Of a stretch of 6,054 nucleotides of DNA, positions 5,592-6,054 are shown one piece after another (position 1 is the stretch's first letter; the number at the start of each line of letters is the position of its first letter). The notes beneath the pieces were generated by a model that saw nothing but the letters and a program-made list of their open reading frames with translations, was not told the DNA's origin and ran no database searches. The DNA is from an uncultured Candidatus Nemicrothrix sp. (GTDB lineage: Bacteria > Actinomycetota > Acidimicrobiia > Acidimicrobiales > Acidimicrobilacustridaceae): positions 1 to 6,054 of the forward strand of contig CAIKHC010000342.1 in assembly GCA_903827085.1 (NCBI GenBank). The letters run 5' to 3'. Position numbers and translations under genes: made by a program.

Positions 5592-5643
5592 CCGGCCGCC
5601 AGTCGGTCTCCCGGCTTCGGCCGGTTGATCAGAACTGATTTTT
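5592..5643 (+). terminator. GC-rich hairpin region after moeB, probable terminator
   Basis: CCGGC-TTCG-GCCGG (5611-5624) is a perfect 5-bp stem closed by a stable TTCG tetraloop. Alternatively CCGGCCG (5592-5598) pairs with CGGCCGG (5618-5624) over a 19-base loop. A small ATCA/TGAT hairpin (5628-5631, 5636-5639) is followed by a run of five T at 5639-5643. It starts seven bases after the moeB stop codon. The T-run lies 14 bases beyond the strongest stem, so this is an imperfect intrinsic terminator, but its place between two plus-strand genes fits transcription ending here. Confidence 0.5.
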
Positions 5644-5682
5644 GCCTGGAGGTCGCGTTTCTGCGGTCGAGGTCATGCGAAT

Positions 5683-6054
5683 ATGGTCGGCATGAGAGCG
5701 AAGATCGCAGCTGGAGCGGCAAAGGTCAAAGGTGCGGTGCCCGATGGCGCTGCATCAGTTGGTCTTGGCATCGCTGTCGCGTCAATCGCTGCATACGCGT
5801 TTGTCGTCATCACACTGAACTCGCTTGATGGTGGAGCAAAAGCAGCGTTCTCCGCTTTTTGGGCGGTCATCTTCGTCATCGGTCCTGGCTTCTTCCTTCC
5901 GATGGAACAAGAGGTCGGTCGAGCCGTTGCCCACCGGCGCGCGCAGGGCGACGGAAGTCGTCCGCTTGTGTACAAAGCGTTCAAGCTCGGTGCTGGACTC
6001 ACGGCGATTCTCATCGTTGCGACGGTTGCGCTTTCGCCACTTCTTTCGAAAGAG
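5683..6054 (+). CDS. Multi-spanning membrane protein, flippase-like, N-terminal part
   Basis: The open frame runs to the window edge (124 codons, no stop), so only the N-terminus is visible. After a basic stretch (MRAKIAAGAAKVKG) come three hydrophobic segments at about residues 24-45, 54-73 and 98-121. Between the second and third is the motif PGFFLPMEQEVGRAVAHRRAQG, here at 68-89, whose GPGFFLP-EQEVGRA core I associate with actinobacterial polysaccharide-biosynthesis or oligosaccharide flippase-like proteins that move lipid-linked sugars across the membrane. The partial sequence makes this provisional; another polytopic transporter is possible. The ATG at 5683 has GAGG at 5669-5672, ten bases upstream, and is preferred over the in-frame ATG at 5692. 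A role together with the GT2-DUF2304 pair is thematically attractive, but two unrelated genes and a probable terminator lie between. Confidence 0.75.
   Translation, partial: MVGMRAKIAAGAAKVKGAVPDGAASVGLGIAVASIAAYAFVVITLNSLDGGAKAAFSAFWAVIFVIGPGFFLPMEQEVGRAVAHRRAQGDGSRPLVYKAFKLGAGLTAILIVATVALSPLLSKE

Noticed and set aside
5673..6014. Minus-strand open frame of 113 codons
   Set aside because: It is antisense to the membrane protein gene; the plus strand gives clear hydrophobic segments, a recognisable motif and a Shine-Dalgarno.
1..6054. Mobile elements, CRISPR arrays, tRNA or rRNA genes
   Set aside because: No transposase or integrase-like protein, regularly spaced repeats, cloverleaf or rRNA-like segment was seen on either strand by reading alone.

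Overview
The window reads as ordinary chromosomal DNA of an actinobacterium with moderate GC (high 50s percent by eye, not computed). The evidence is protein-level: an actinobacterial-style M17 aminopeptidase, a conserved helical protein of a type I associate with Actinomycetota, an overlapping GT2/DUF2304 gene pair like one found in mycobacteria, a zinc-type sirtuin, a rhodanese-MoeB fusion, and the start of an actinobacterial-type flippase-like membrane protein. The GC level, below Streptomyces or Mycobacterium, would suit an aquatic lineage such as Acidimicrobiia. That placement is an inference, not shown. I saw no phage, transposon, CRISPR, tRNA or rRNA signal.

Layout from left to right. 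(1) A 93-bp leader and pepA (94-1566, +). (2) Convergent to it, and overlapping its last 20 bp, an unrecognised conserved gene (1547-2203, -) with a GTG start, a very strong Shine-Dalgarno and a striking perfect inverted repeat just upstream. (3) A translationally coupled minus-strand pair: a GT2 glycosyltransferase (start about 3466) followed by a small DUF2304 membrane protein (2732-2331), sharing an ATGA stop/start. (4) Divergent from that pair, a Sir2-family deacylase (3543-4313, +), apparently without a Shine-Dalgarno but with promoter-like hexamers at the spacing expected for a leaderless mRNA. (5) After a 96-bp hairpin-rich gap, a 391-aa fusion with an N-terminal rhodanese domain and a MoeB/ThiF-type adenylyltransferase domain (4410-5585, +). 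(6) After a terminator-like hairpin region, the 5' part of a multi-spanning membrane protein (5683 to the window edge, +).

How the genes may work together. The glycosyltransferase has no membrane segment of its own, so the DUF2304 protein is its likely membrane anchor. Together they probably make a polyprenyl-phosphate sugar for cell-envelope glycans. The flippase-like gene at the right edge could belong to the same general process, but it is separated by two unrelated genes and an operon link is not supported. PepA (peptide turnover), the sirtuin (NAD-dependent deacylation) and the MoeB-type enzyme (activation of ubiquitin-like sulfur carriers for molybdopterin, thiamine or cysteine synthesis) look like independent housekeeping functions.

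I found no convincing new biological system. The observations most worth a second look are the perfect inverted repeat beside a candidate promoter of the unknown gene, that unknown gene itself, the rhodanese-first domain order of the MoeB fusion, and the class IV-like (SIRT6/7-like) signature of the sirtuin.
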